Source: Mariprofundus sp. (GTDB lineage: Bacteria; Pseudomonadota; Zetaproteobacteria; Mariprofundales; Mariprofundaceae). From it: a stretch of 64,000 nt of DNA. Both the position numbers and the translations under genes were made by a program. Each line of letters starts with the position of its first letter. The stretch's first letter is position 1. Of the stretch, positions 51,575 to 60,774 are shown one piece after another. The DNA lies in contig JAJFLE010000037.1 in assembly GCA_021772835.1 (NCBI GenBank), positions 1 through 64,000 on the forward strand. Direction: 5' to 3'. The notes under the pieces were generated by a model. That model was given only the letters and a program-made list of their open reading frames with translations. It had not been told where the DNA came from and ran no database searches.

Positions 51575-52621
51575 ATGACAACAGAACTGCTCGGATTACA
51601 ACACACACAACTGATTGAGCTCTGCCTGCAGGCTGGAGTTAAACCTGTGCATGCCGAGAAAATTCTCGCATCCGTGTTTCGTTACAACAACCGGGATTTG
51701 GCATCTATCAAAGAACTGCCTCTTCAGCTGTCTGCGTATCTGGCCGAACATGTTTCGATATTGCAGCCGCAATGTACCGCCAAGCAGCAATCTGAAGATG
51801 GCACTCGCAAATTACTGCTGAAAATGAATGATGGAAAAGAGGTGGAGACGGTACTGATTCAGGGGTCCGGTCGCCTCACCCAGTGCATCTCCACTCAGGT
51901 CGGCTGTGCAGTCGGCTGCACGTTTTGCCTGACCGCAACAGCAGGGCTTACACGAAATCTGACTGCTGCGGAAATGGTCGCTCAAGTGATGGCCGGGCAA
52001 GAGATCAGCCATCGCAATGTGCGTAATCTGGTGTTGATGGGCATGGGTGAGCCGCTACACAATTATGATGAAGTGGCTCAATTTGTACGTATCGCCGCAG
52101 ACCCCAAAGGCATGGCTTTCTCACCCAACCGCATCACCCTCTCCACCTCAGGCATGGTTCCGGCCATATACCGCATGATGGAAGATAAACTGCCGTGCAA
52201 TCTGGCTGTTTCGCTCAATGCTACTACGGATGAAGTGCGCAACCGTGTGATTCCAATCAACCGCAAATACCCGATGGCTGAACTGATGCAAGCGGTAAAC
52301 GATTATATCAAGGCGCGCGGCAATAAACGTGTGTTGATCGAATATGTTATGCTGGCCGGAGTTAACGATTCCATTGAAGACGCCAAACGCTTGTGTGATT
52401 TGCTTGCAGGACTGGGTTGCACCATCAACCTGCTGCCATTCAACCCCTATCCGGGTGCTGTATATGAAAGTCCGAGCGACGTTACTGTTACAGCCTTCCG
52501 TGATGTGCTGGTAACGGCAAAGATCATTGCCGTTGTCCGGGAATCACGAGGGCGTGATATTTCGGCAGCCTGCGGTCAATTGAAAACCGAAGTCGCTCGT
52601 CGCCGCCAATCAGCGACATAA
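51575..52621 (+). CDS. rlmN: Dual-specificity 23S rRNA / tRNA adenine-C2 methyltransferase RlmN
   Basis: 348 residues. This radical SAM enzyme methylates A2503 of 23S rRNA and A37 of tRNAs. The cluster motif reads QVGCAVGCTFCLTATAG (CxxxCxxC) near residue 110, followed by NLVLMGMGEPLHNYD, TLSTSGMVP, LAVSLNA and the second catalytic Cys in ISAACGQL near the end. Length is normal. A hairpin overlaps its end at 52625-52646. Confidence 0.96.
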   Translation: MTTELLGLQHTQLIELCLQAGVKPVHAEKILASVFRYNNRDLASIKELPLQLSAYLAEHVSILQPQCTAKQQSEDGTRKLLLKMNDGKEVETVLIQGSGRLTQCISTQVGCAVGCTFCLTATAGLTRNLTAAEMVAQVMAGQEISHRNVRNLVLMGMGEPLHNYDEVAQFVRIAADPKGMAFSPNRITLSTSGMVPAIYRMMEDKLPCNLAVSLNATTDEVRNRVIPINRKYPMAELMQAVNDYIKARGNKRVLIEYVMLAGVNDSIEDAKRLCDLLAGLGCTINLLPFNPYPGAVYESPSDVTVTAFRDVLVTAKIIAVVRESRGRDISAACGQLKTEVARRRQSAT

Positions 52622-52624
52622 AAA

Positions 52625-52646
52625 AAGCGGCCCATTCAGGCCGCTT
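52625..52646. terminator. Terminator hairpin between convergent genes
   Basis: An 8-bp stem AAGCGGCC / GGCCGCTT with loop CATTCA, preceded by a run of A and followed by TTAAAC. It serves as terminator for rlmN (plus) and, through the upstream A-run, for the DUF2892 gene (minus). Confidence 0.85.
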
Positions 52647-52665
52647 AAACGCTGGAAGTTGCTTC

Positions 52666-52884
52666 TTAACTTTCTGAAGTTTTACATTTGCCGCATGTGC
52701 TCGCCCCAACAATTGCATAAAGCGGGCAAAATTTAATCACCGACGTCAGCACAAGCACACTACCTGCGCCAATCGCTATCGCATTCCAGGGTGCTTCCAG
52801 GCCACCCATATAACCAAAAGCAATCGCTGCCGCACCTGCTAACAACCTGAATACTCGATCAATCGTTCCTACATTTGCCTTCAT
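52666..52884 (-). CDS. DUF2892 (YgaP-like) small membrane protein with CxxC tail
   Basis: 72 residues; AGGAGG at the right distance fits ATG 52884 (a GTG at 52887 is also in frame). The start NVGTIDRVFRLLAGAAAIAFG and the second helix AIGAGSVLVLTSVIKFCPLY are typical of DUF2892. The end has three Cys (FCPLY, STCGKCK), as in the membrane tails linked to sulfur-handling rhodaneses. It lies 77 bases after the Crp/Fnr gene on the same strand and is probably under its control. Function unknown. Confidence 0.88.
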   Translation of the reverse strand: MKANVGTIDRVFRLLAGAAAIAFGYMGGLEAPWNAIAIGAGSVLVLTSVIKFCPLYAIVGASTCGKCKTSES

Positions 52885-52961
52885 CACTAACCTCCTCAGG
52901 TTCTCTGTTTTCTAGGATTACTGCATTCTAGCCCATCTCATATGACAACACCGTGATATTG

Positions 52962-53618
52962 TCACACATCAGTCGTCGCAATATGCCAGAGCGCATCAAG
53001 ATCAGTCAGGGTTATCTCTGCACGCCCCAGAGTCACATGACCACGCCGTTCAAAATCTTTCAGAATCCGGCTAATCACTTCCCGTGCTGTGCCCAACTCG
53101 GTAGCAAGCTGTTGATGCGTAAATTTGAGCATGTGGCTACCATCATCAAGCTCCATCAATCGACGAATCAGTCGTGCATCCATACGTCCGAAAGCAACAT
53201 CTTCTATCAGCGCCATCAGATCGGCAATGCGCTCAGATATCATACCCAGAGCAAACTTGCGGAATGCGCTGTCAGCAAGCAGCTCGTCAAAACGTTTGGC
53301 CGGGATAAGTGCCAGTTCGGTCTCTACTTCAGCAATACCTTCGGCAGGATAAGCCTTACCACCAAGCAGGCAGGATGTGGTCAGCATACAGGTCTGACCA
53401 TCCTCCACGCGATACAGCACAATTTCTCTTCCCTCAGAGTCCATCTTATGCACACGTACTGAGCCATCGAGCACAAACACATAACCCTGACAGGCATCAC
53501 CATCACGAAACAAAACAGTTCCCTTTGGCACCTTCATCGTTTGCAGCCCGGTCAGCTCTTTGGCCACAGGTGTCGGCAATTGATTCATCGATGGAAAAAG
53601 CTCCAGCCAACTTGTCAT
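52962..53618 (-). CDS. Crp/Fnr family transcriptional regulator
   Basis: 218 residues. It has a cyclic-nucleotide-type sensor barrel (GTVLFRDGDACQGYVFVLDG), a dimer helix and a C-terminal winged helix (THQQLATELGTAREVISRILKDFERRGHVTL). Cys residues are at about 43, 77 and 82 (GQTCMLTTSCLLGG); there is no N-terminal FNR cluster motif. The ligand is therefore unknown, with a thiol or iron-sulfur signal possible. Its ATG overlaps the ampD stop (ATGA), so it may be co-transcribed with ampD. The likely target is the DUF2892 gene downstream. Confidence 0.9.
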   Translation of the reverse strand: MTSWLELFPSMNQLPTPVAKELTGLQTMKVPKGTVLFRDGDACQGYVFVLDGSVRVHKMDSEGREIVLYRVEDGQTCMLTTSCLLGGKAYPAEGIAEVETELALIPAKRFDELLADSAFRKFALGMISERIADLMALIEDVAFGRMDARLIRRLMELDDGSHMLKFTHQQLATELGTAREVISRILKDFERRGHVTLGRAEITLTDLDALWHIATTDV

Positions 53619-54157
53619 ATTATCTCCAGATCCATGCGTTTGATGCGCTGCAGGGAACGTTTAAATTTATCCCAGTGCCATTGTTTACCGGGATCCCACT
53701 TGCGCCCCGGCGCAATATCCTGATGCCCGACGATACGATCAACGGAAATCAGCGGATAGCGTTTCATCAACACCCGGCAAAGGCGGGCCGTTTCACGATA
53801 TTGCGCCTGAGTAAATGGTCGTTTCTCATCACCAATCATTTCGATACCAACAGCAAAATCGTTGCAACCGCTCCTGCCCTGCCATTCGGACACGCCTGCG
53901 TGCCATGCGCGGCGATCACTGCCAACAAACTGCGTAATTTCACCACGGCGGTCGACAACAAAATGTGCCGAGACCTGCAAATGGCTCAACGATTCAAAAT
54001 CCGGGTGTATTGAGCAGTCCAGCCTGCCCATAAACAGATCATCAATGTAGTGCGATTCAAACTGCCCGGCTGGCAAACTGATGGCATGCAAAACAATCAG
54101 TTCTACTCCCGTGCCTTGCGGGCGTTCATTCTGGTGCGGTGAAGTCAGTTCTCGCAT
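53615..54157 (-). CDS. ampD: 1,6-anhydro-N-acetylmuramyl-L-alanine amidase AmpD
   Basis: 180 residues from ATG 54157 (AAGG close upstream); a TTG at 54181 would add eight. It cuts the peptide from anhydro-muropeptides in the cytoplasm during wall recycling. Zinc ligands and catalytic parts are in IVLHAISLPAGQF, LQVSAHFVVDRRGEITQFV, AWHAGVSEWQGRSGCNDFAVGIE and IVGHQDIAPGRKWDPG. No signal peptide, as expected for AmpD. It overlaps the regulator gene downstream. Confidence 0.94.
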   Translation of the reverse strand: MRELTSPHQNERPQGTGVELIVLHAISLPAGQFESHYIDDLFMGRLDCSIHPDFESLSHLQVSAHFVVDRRGEITQFVGSDRRAWHAGVSEWQGRSGCNDFAVGIEMIGDEKRPFTQAQYRETARLCRVLMKRYPLISVDRIVGHQDIAPGRKWDPGKQWHWDKFKRSLQRIKRMDLEII

Positions 54158-54257
54158 GGCCTTATCATGGTGCGCTTCCAACTGAAAGTCATGTTCAATG
54201 CATAAGCATAAAATAATTGTAACTTTATTCAGCGGGAAATTACGGCAGAATCGGCTT

Positions 54258-55166
54258 ATGAAAAATACTACGCCTGAGCAAAAGGCAAACCTGCTACGAT
54301 GGGCTACCTATGCTTCCACACTGGTCGCCCTTACGCTGATCGTTGTTAAAACCGTTGCATGGGGATTGACCGGCTCAGTCAGCCTGATGGCGACACTGAT
54401 CGATTCATGCCTGGATGCAGCCGCTTCCATCATCAACCTGTTGGCCGTACGCCATGCACTGATGCCTGCGGACAAAGAGCATCGCTTCGGCCACGGCAAG
54501 GCCGAGGCGCTGGCGGGCCTCGGGCAGGCGACATTCATCAGCGGCTCAGCCCTGTTTCTCATACTTGAAGCCATATCTCACTTCTGGAACCCTAAACCGG
54601 TTGAGGCTGTAGCAACCGGTGTCAGCGTCATGGTATTCTCCATACTCGCCACGATCGCCTTGCTGATGTTCCAAAAACATGTAATCAGCAAAACAGGATC
54701 CACCGCCATCAAGGCCGATAGTCTGCATTACAAAACCGACCTGCTGGTGAATGGCAGCGTCATTATCGCACTGCTGCTGGCCTATTACGGCTGGGCAGGC
54801 TTCGACCCGCTGTTTGCCCTGCTTATTGCCGCTTACATCCTCTACAGCGCCTGGGATATCGCCAGCGAATCGCTCAACCTGTTGATGGACCGTGAACTGC
54901 CCACTGAAGAACGTAATCAGATCAAAGCCATCGTAAACGCGCACCCGGAAACACGGGGTTTACACGATCTGCGCACGCGCAGATCCGGCACCACGACATT
55001 TATTCAGTTTCACCTCGAACTCGATGCCAACTTAAGCCTGAGGCAGGCGCATGCGATTGCAGATGATGTTGAGGCACAAATTATGGCTGAATATCCGGAT
55101 AGCGAAGTCATCATTCATGAGGACCCGGCCGGCCTGAAAGAAGGCCACCCGGAGTTTACGTCGTGA
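54258..55166 (+). CDS. fieF: Cation diffusion facilitator FieF-type metal efflux pump
   Basis: 302 residues from ATG 54258; an earlier ATG at 54198 adds 20 residues before the fold and has no better site. Six membrane helices. Metal-binding residues: the Asp of TLIDSCLDAAASIINL, HRFGHGKAEALAGLGQ and HYKTDLLVNG. The C-terminal cytoplasmic domain (LHDLRTRRSGTTTFIQFHLE, VIIHEDP) matches FieF. The family exports Fe(II) and Zn(II) with proton exchange. It overlaps the next gene by 4 bases (GTGA). Confidence 0.92.
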   Translation: MKNTTPEQKANLLRWATYASTLVALTLIVVKTVAWGLTGSVSLMATLIDSCLDAAASIINLLAVRHALMPADKEHRFGHGKAEALAGLGQATFISGSALFLILEAISHFWNPKPVEAVATGVSVMVFSILATIALLMFQKHVISKTGSTAIKADSLHYKTDLLVNGSVIIALLLAYYGWAGFDPLFALLIAAYILYSAWDIASESLNLLMDRELPTEERNQIKAIVNAHPETRGLHDLRTRRSGTTTFIQFHLELDANLSLRQAHAIADDVEAQIMAEYPDSEVIIHEDPAGLKEGHPEFTS

Positions 55167-56074
55167 TCAGACTGCTGACAGCGCTAGCCATGTGGTTATC
55201 TCTGCTGGCCCCTGCTTATGCCGCATCTGAAGTGATCGAAGTCTATTACCTGCCCATGCAGGAAGCTGCCGATGCAGCCAGGAGCCGACTTTCAGAGCAG
55301 GGTAAGGTGGTCATCATCACTTCACGCCGCATCCTGATCCTCGATGATGATGTTACCCACATCAAACAGGCCAGAACACTATTGAAACAGCTGGATCAAC
55401 CGATTCAGCAACTCCTGGCCCAGGTTGAGATTGAAGATGTACGCTCAGATACAAGCTCAAGTTCAGGCCTGTCATCTGCGAATATTTCAACAGATCAGCT
55501 GCCCGGTGGCTGGGCCCGCATTCAACTGGATGATCACAGCAACAGCTCGAGCAACAGGAGCAGTTTCCAGCTTCGCATCAGCGCCAATGAACCGGGCAAT
55601 ATCGAAGTAGGTACGCTGCAGACACTGAACCATGAAACCAGACTATGGCTCTCCGGTTATGGTCTGGTGAAAATGAACAGTGTCGAACTGATACCTATCA
55701 CCTCCGGCTTCAAGGTACAGGCATGGCCCGTCGGCCTTGATCAGGCGCGCATTCGCATTACCCCATGGATGCAACGAAAGTCAGCGCAGGTCACGGGAAG
55801 GCATGAAATGCTGGTTGATCTTGGCACGGCACAAAACCCGAACACTCCGCCATCGAATGCAGCCAACATGCGCTACAATGCAACACCACAAACCAGACCG
55901 GCTGATATCGTGGAAATCACAGGTGCCACAACAGAGCTGACCGTACCGCTGGATCAAACCGTCACCATTGCAGCCTCACAGAATGAAGCAAGCAAGCTCG
56001 GCAGTGCCCTGCTCTCTCGTCACTCCACTATTGGCAAAAGAACTATTGTGATTCGCCTGCGCATGTCACGCTAG
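55163..56074 (+). CDS. Secreted protein with secretin N-domain-like (NolW-like) region
   Basis: 303 residues, GTG start at 55163. A signal peptide (MWLSLLAPAYAAS) is followed by a NolW-type beta-alpha-beta stretch: EVYYLPMQEAADAARSRL, VVIITSRRILILDDDV and HIKQARTLLKQLDQP. A Ser-rich linker (SDTSSSSGLSS) and beta-rich C-terminal parts follow, but no secretin pore domain. The fold match is by pattern only. Translational coupling to fieF is striking and unexplained. Probably periplasmic. Confidence 0.72.
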   Translation: MIRLLTALAMWLSLLAPAYAASEVIEVYYLPMQEAADAARSRLSEQGKVVIITSRRILILDDDVTHIKQARTLLKQLDQPIQQLLAQVEIEDVRSDTSSSSGLSSANISTDQLPGGWARIQLDDHSNSSSNRSSFQLRISANEPGNIEVGTLQTLNHETRLWLSGYGLVKMNSVELIPITSGFKVQAWPVGLDQARIRITPWMQRKSAQVTGRHEMLVDLGTAQNPNTPPSNAANMRYNATPQTRPADIVEITGATTELTVPLDQTVTIAASQNEASKLGSALLSRHSTIGKRTIVIRLRMSR

Positions 56075-56126
56075 ATAAGCCAGCCACGAATGCGCGATGA
56101 AACAAGCTTAAGGGCTACTGAATTCC

Positions 56127-56411
56127 TTAACGCTCCAGACGATACCACTGTGCTTTTTTGCTCAGCCAGAATTCACGGTATTCTTCTGCACTAACTTCAC
56201 CGTTGCGATTAGCGTCCATCTCTTTGAAACGCACATTCATGCGCTGTTCAACCATGGCCCTGTATTCCCCCTGCGAAACACCGTCCGAATGATTGCTGTC
56301 CAGATCCATAAATGCGTTGACGATTTTATCCGTTGCGGTGATCGGAGCCGCCCATGCCGGAGTTGCCATACAGGCCATCACAATTGAAACACTCATCCAA
56401 CGTATATACAT
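56127..56411 (-). CDS. Secreted EF-hand protein
   Basis: 94 residues with a signal peptide (SVSIVMACMATPAWA). Two EF-hand loops: DSNHSDGVSQGE (Gly one place late) and DANRNGEVSAEE (canonical), about 30 residues apart as in a paired EF-hand. It should bind calcium in the periplasm. Function is otherwise unknown. It converges with the secretin-like gene and is 82 bases from the divergent thyA start. Confidence 0.85.
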   Translation of the reverse strand: MYIRWMSVSIVMACMATPAWAAPITATDKIVNAFMDLDSNHSDGVSQGEYRAMVEQRMNVRFKEMDANRNGEVSAEEYREFWLSKKAQWYRLER

Positions 56412-56493
56412 GGTTCACCTCGACTTAACTCTCTGCCATGATTCATGACAGACGCGAGTTTATCCAAGTTACATTCATCCGGCGAGGGGAAAC

Positions 56494-57327
56494 ATGAAAG
56501 CCTATCTAGATTTAATGCGCCATGTGCGCGACAACGGCACACAGAAAGGCGACCGCACCGGCACCGGCACCAGGTCGGTATTCGGTCACCAGATGCGATT
56601 TAATCTCTCCGAAGGCTTTCCACTGGCAACCACCAAGAAAGTACATCTGAAATCCATCATCCATGAACTTCTATGGTTCCTCAAAGGTGAAACAAACACC
56701 AGATACCTGACTGAAAATGGCGTCAGCATCTGGAAAGAATGGGCAACTGAAGATGGATCATTAGGCCCTGTATATGGTTACCAGTGGCGCAACTGGCCTG
56801 CGCCGAACGGTGAATCAATTGATCAGATTTCAGAGCTGATCAAACAGATCAAGTCCACACCCAATTCTCGCCGCCTGATTGTTTCAGCCTGGAATGTGGC
56901 CGACCTGCCTGATGAATCAATCAGCCCACAAGATAATGTGCACAACGGCAAAATGGCACTTGCCCCCTGCCATGCCTTTTTCCAGTTTTATGTCGCTGAT
57001 GGCAAGCTCTCCTGCCAACTCTACCAGCGCAGTGCAGATATTTTCCTCGGTGTGCCTTTCAATATCGCCAGTTATGCACTGCTGACCATGATGATTGCCC
57101 AGTGCTGTGATTTGGAAGCGGGCGATTTTATACACACCTTTGGAGATGCCCATCTCTATTCCAATCATACAGAGCAGGTGGAAACTCAACTGGCAAGGGA
57201 GCCATTCACCCTGCCAATCATGAAAATCAATGCGAACATAAAAAACATCTTCGATTTTACTTTCGAAGATTTCGAACTGATCAATTATGAGTGCCATCCG
57301 GGTATTCGTGCGCCGATTGCGATTTGA
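56494..57327 (+). CDS. thyA: Thymidylate synthase
   Basis: 277 residues, GAGGGGAA before the ATG at 56494. It makes dTMP from dUMP with methylene-tetrahydrofolate. The catalytic Cys is in [12 protein letters not shown] and dUMP/folate contacts in [19 protein letters not shown] and [12 protein letters not shown]; the C-terminus ends RAPIAI as usual. The folA gene, which regenerates tetrahydrofolate, follows about 970 bases later with a peroxidase gene between them. Confidence 0.97.
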   Translation: MKAYLDLMRHVRDNGTQKGDRTGTGTRSVFGHQMRFNLSEGFPLATTKKVHLKSIIHELLWFLKGETNTRYLTENGVSIWKEWATEDGSLGPVYGYQWRNWPAPNGESIDQISELIKQIKSTPNSRRLIVSAWNVADLPDESISPQDNVHNGKMALAPCHAFFQFYVADGKLSCQLYQRSADIFLGVPFNIASYALLTMMIAQCCDLEAGDFIHTFGDAHLYSNHTEQVETQLAREPFTLPIMKINANIKNIFDFTFEDFELINYECHPGIRAPIAI

Positions 57328-57375
57328 GGCTGATCATAGGCTGGAATAAAACAAGTTAATTCAGGAGACAGGACC

Positions 57376-58263
57376 ATGAGCAACTATCAAACTGGCATCC
57401 TTGCCGACGTGCCGAAACAGGCACGTTACCTCAGTTTCTCTGTCTCAGAAAATGGTGATGCAAGGGCCGCATTGCAAAAGCTGGCTGACTTTGCAGACGG
57501 TAAATCAGTCGTTGTCGGCATTGGAGCCGGGCTCGCCAAATCGCTGAATAGCTGCATCGTCGGACTGACTTCGTTTCCGCAGTTCGAAAATGCCCGGGTT
57601 GAAATACCGGTTACAAATGCCGATCTCTGGTGCTGGCTGCGCGGAGATGATCGTGGCATTTTGGTCCACCACACCCATGAACTGGTCAACCTGTTGGCGG
57701 GTGGCTTTGTCTGTGAACAGATCATTGACGGCTTCCGCTTTGATATCGGTCGTGATCTGACCGGTTATGAGGATGGCACGGAAAATCCGGTTGATGATCT
57801 GGCCGTTCAAGCAGCGATTCTTGGCAATGCCGGTGAAGGGTTGGATGGCTCCAGTTTTGTTGCCGTGCAACAGTGGGTACATAATCTCGATGATTTCCTC
57901 TCCAGGCCCGAAACAGAGCAGGATGACACCATAGGTCGCAGAAAGTCGGACAATGAAGAGATTGATGATGCGCCAGAAACAGCCCATGTGAAACGCACAG
58001 CACAAGAAGATTTCGACCCGGAAGCATTTATCCTGCGCCGTTCCATGCCATGGGCTGATGCGGCCCATGAAGGGCTGGTATTTGTCGCCTTTGGCCACAG
58101 CTTCAATGCTTTTCATGCCCTGCTCAAACGCATGGTTGGTGCGGATGACGGGCAGGTTGATGCCCTGTTTAGTTTCACCACGCCGGTGACCGGCAGTTAT
58201 TTCTGGTGCCCGCCCATACTGGATGGAAAGCTGGATCTGCGTGCGCTAGGCATCAACCGGTGA
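57376..58263 (+). CDS. DyP-type heme peroxidase
   Basis: 295 residues, no signal peptide, TCAGGAGACAGGACC before the ATG at 57376. The DyP hallmark GxxDG appears in DLTGYEDGTENPVDD near residue 138, and the heme region includes HEGLVFVAFGHSFNAFH with the proximal His upstream, then GSYFWCPPIL near the end. DyP peroxidases oxidise dyes, lignin-like compounds or unknown cell substrates using hydrogen peroxide; the bacterial YfeX-like group is cytoplasmic and this protein resembles it. It sits between thyA and folA without clear link. Confidence 0.92.
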   Translation: MSNYQTGILADVPKQARYLSFSVSENGDARAALQKLADFADGKSVVVGIGAGLAKSLNSCIVGLTSFPQFENARVEIPVTNADLWCWLRGDDRGILVHHTHELVNLLAGGFVCEQIIDGFRFDIGRDLTGYEDGTENPVDDLAVQAAILGNAGEGLDGSSFVAVQQWVHNLDDFLSRPETEQDDTIGRRKSDNEEIDDAPETAHVKRTAQEDFDPEAFILRRSMPWADAAHEGLVFVAFGHSFNAFHALLKRMVGADDGQVDALFSFTTPVTGSYFWCPPILDGKLDLRALGINR

Positions 58264-58297
58264 TTGCAATAACAACGCCAATGATGATGGTTAGCCG

Positions 58298-58792
58298 ATG
58301 ACAAAACCGACACTTTCCCTGATCTGGGCCATGGATAACAACCGCCTGATCGGCTCTGACAATGCACTGCCGTGGAAACTTTCGGCTGATATGGCCTGGT
58401 TTAAAAAAAACACCATGGGCAAACCTATCCTCATGGGCCGCAAAACCTATGACTCCATCGGCAGGCCACTGCCGGGCCGCAGCAACCTGATACTAACGCG
58501 CCAGCAGGGTTTGCAGGTTGAAGGCTGCACTGTAACCAACACAGTCGACGAAGCGCTGGCCGCAGCAAATGACGCGGATGAAGTGATGGTGATGGGTGGC
58601 GCCGAAATTTACGCGCAACTGTTTGATCAGGCCGAGCGCTTATATATCACCGAAATTGATGGCGAATTTGAGGGTGATGCATGGTTTCCGGAATTCGATC
58701 GTAGCAGCTGGCGCGAAATCTTCCGAGAATCCCACGCACCGGATGAGAAGAATGCTTACGCTTACGATTTCATTGTTCTGGAAAGAGTGTAA
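58298..58792 (+). CDS. folA: Dihydrofolate reductase
   Basis: 164 residues. It reduces dihydrofolate with NADPH. The N-terminus LSLIWAMDNNRLIGSDNALPWKL contains the Met20-type loop and the acid-binding segment; KPILMGRKTYDSIGRPLPGRSN and VMVMGGAEIYAQLF are the NADPH contacts. The catalytic acid is Asp or Glu at SADMAW. Length is typical. Start at 58298 lies 35 bases after the peroxidase stop. A weakly gene-like 300-base gap follows. Confidence 0.96.
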   Translation: MTKPTLSLIWAMDNNRLIGSDNALPWKLSADMAWFKKNTMGKPILMGRKTYDSIGRPLPGRSNLILTRQQGLQVEGCTVTNTVDEALAAANDADEVMVMGGAEIYAQLFDQAERLYITEIDGEFEGDAWFPEFDRSSWREIFRESHAPDEKNAYAYDFIVLERV

Positions 58793-59091
58793 CACAACAG
58801 CGTTTCTACGCCCCCCTGCGCTCACTTCCGGACAACAGTATATAGCCCCTTCAATTTTCCATCTGAAGCTTTCAATCCATACTCAGGCGGGGGAACTTCA
58901 GACAAGTTTCTACCCCTATAGTGCTGCCTTGAGGGATCACCAGGCAATGTGGTGTTCGTAACAGCCCGAAAGTCGATGCATGCGTAAGCTTCTTTCGCAA
59001 GCACAGGTACAACTTCAATGGAGCACTTTATCAGACAGTTTGCGGGCCCTTGGCCTCCAATATCCGACAAATATCGGAATCATGTAGTGAA
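58793..59091. other. Gap after folA
   Basis: A minus-strand open frame of 82 codons (58822-59070) fills most of it: IEVVPVLAKEAYACIDFRAV and YGLKASDGKLKGLYTVVRK. It lacks a ribosome binding site, a recognisable motif and a clear neighbour link, so I leave it as unassigned. A weak inverted repeat TCCGA / TCGGA near 59065-59081 could end the diguanylate cyclase transcript. Confidence 0.4.
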
Positions 59092-60405
59092 TCAGGTGGC
59101 AACATGGACCCTGTTTCGCCCTTCCTCTTTCGCCGCATATAAGGCTTTATCTGCCAAATCGATCATCTCTTTGATGCTGTTTCCTGCCTGACTATTATCA
59201 GCAATGCCTATACTCACCGTGACTGTGACAGGACTGCTGCTGCCGACATCCATTTTTTTGTTGGCCACACAGGTTCGGATACGCTCAGCCAGAATAATAG
59301 CATCCGCCGCTTTTGTAGCTGGCAGGATCACCACAAACTCTTCACCACCATAACGGTATAGGAATTCATGTTTACGCAACTGAGAACGGATAATCTCTGC
59401 TGCGGTCAGCAGAACCGAATCACCTGCAGCATGGCCATAGGTATCATTCACCCGTTTGAAATAATCCAGATCCAGCATAAGTACGGTTAACGCCTCATCG
59501 CTGCGATTGGCCAGGGAGTAAGCTGCCAGAATATCTTCATCGAGTTTACGCCGGTTGTGGCAGCCGGTCAGTGAATCCCTGTACGATGATTTTCTGAGCT
59601 CGGAATAAATATCATCCAGTTTTCCGGCCATATCATTGATGCCATGCGTCAGTTCATCGAGTTCCACTGGCATATCATTGGTAATTCTGTGATCAAGATT
59701 GCCGCGCCCATACAGCCGAACCCCGGCCATAATTCTATTCAGTGGAGGGAAAAATATGCGTGCAAGCTGAATGCTTCCAAAAACGGCTATGGCCAGTCCG
59801 GTTATTGATAATAACACCACAAGGATTGTGGATTGACTTTCTATCTCATGAAGGCGGTCATGGCTCTTTACAGTATCTTTGTAGATCTCATCATATATCT
59901 CACTTAACAGATCGGTTCCCTGGTCGATGAGTGCATCGAATGCTTCCATCTGCTCGGCAGCATGAGAATTTCCGATTGGCTCGGGTATTAGCATAATGGC
60001 GTTCGCCAGTTTTTTTGCGTTGTTCCAGGCAGCCAGGCTTTGATTCAATGTCTCGCTGAGATCAGCCCTGTTTTTCACAGTCGTGGCAAGCGCTTTATAT
60101 TGCCTGTCCGTTTCATCCCGCAGGGCGATATAATTGATTTTCTCATCCTCACCCGCGCGAATAATGTAATCATTAACAGGCATGGCCGAACGGTTGAGTG
60201 CCAGTCGCAACGACATGGTACCGTGAATCTCTGTTAGCGCTGTTTCGACAATGGCATTACTTAAAGCGATAGCTTTGTTGAGACTGAACAGCGAGACACC
60301 GGAAATGAGTAGCAGTGCGATAAACGTGGCAATCGTTTCTATCTTGAAATATTTTTTTAGCGAAGGCTGTCCCAGAAAATCCCTCAATTCACCAATAACC
60401 TCCAC
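59092..60405 (-). CDS. Membrane diguanylate cyclase with HAMP and GGDEF domains
   Basis: 437 residues, GTG start at 60405 (a TTG at 60387, better spaced from GGAGG, is an option). TM1 at about 24-43, a periplasmic four-helix-type sensor at 45-190, TM2 at 193-211, HAMP at 212-265 and a GGDEF domain at 266-430 (DYFKRVNDTYGHAAGD, RYGGEEFVVI at 351-360). GGEEF is an active form, so it should make c-di-GMP from two GTP. The product-inhibition site, normally RxxD five residues before, reads RKHE here. The signal sensed is unknown. Confidence 0.93.
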   Translation of the reverse strand: MEVIGELRDFLGQPSLKKYFKIETIATFIALLLISGVSLFSLNKAIALSNAIVETALTEIHGTMSLRLALNRSAMPVNDYIIRAGEDEKINYIALRDETDRQYKALATTVKNRADLSETLNQSLAAWNNAKKLANAIMLIPEPIGNSHAAEQMEAFDALIDQGTDLLSEIYDEIYKDTVKSHDRLHEIESQSTILVVLLSITGLAIAVFGSIQLARIFFPPLNRIMAGVRLYGRGNLDHRITNDMPVELDELTHGINDMAGKLDDIYSELRKSSYRDSLTGCHNRRKLDEDILAAYSLANRSDEALTVLMLDLDYFKRVNDTYGHAAGDSVLLTAAEIIRSQLRKHEFLYRYGGEEFVVILPATKAADAIILAERIRTCVANKKMDVGSSSPVTVTVSIGIADNSQAGNSIKEMIDLADKALYAAKEEGRNRVHVAT

Positions 60406-60774
60406 AACATATCATATAAAGTCCGCCATAGGGCGGGATACCTTCACGATATATGTAAATTACTATCAAATCCAGCGAACAGTCAATGAAATTCTTATTT
60501 AACACCGTACGGGTTATCCAGCTTAGTTAATTTCCATCTTGTTTATACGCACTCAATGTCGCGGGTCATGTTCGTAAAGGTTGGTACAATAAAACAAACA
60601 CTATTCTGCTCGACTTGACGTTTCCATACCGCTCCTGCCTCGCTATACGTCCAGCGCACGTTAGCCCGGCCGTCAGAGCGACTTGCGTGACCAACACAAG
60701 CGGAATCGGTCGCACATAGCCGAATAAGGTCTTCTCATCTGTTTGCACTGGCGGAAAAAAAGGACTCAAAAAAA

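Noticed and set aside
58822-59070. 82-codon minus-strand frame as a gene
   Set aside because: Reads somewhat protein-like but has no start site or recognised domain, so left unassigned.
60566-60769. 67-codon minus-strand frame as a gene
   Set aside because: No ribosome binding site, no family pattern and low support; kept only in the gap description.
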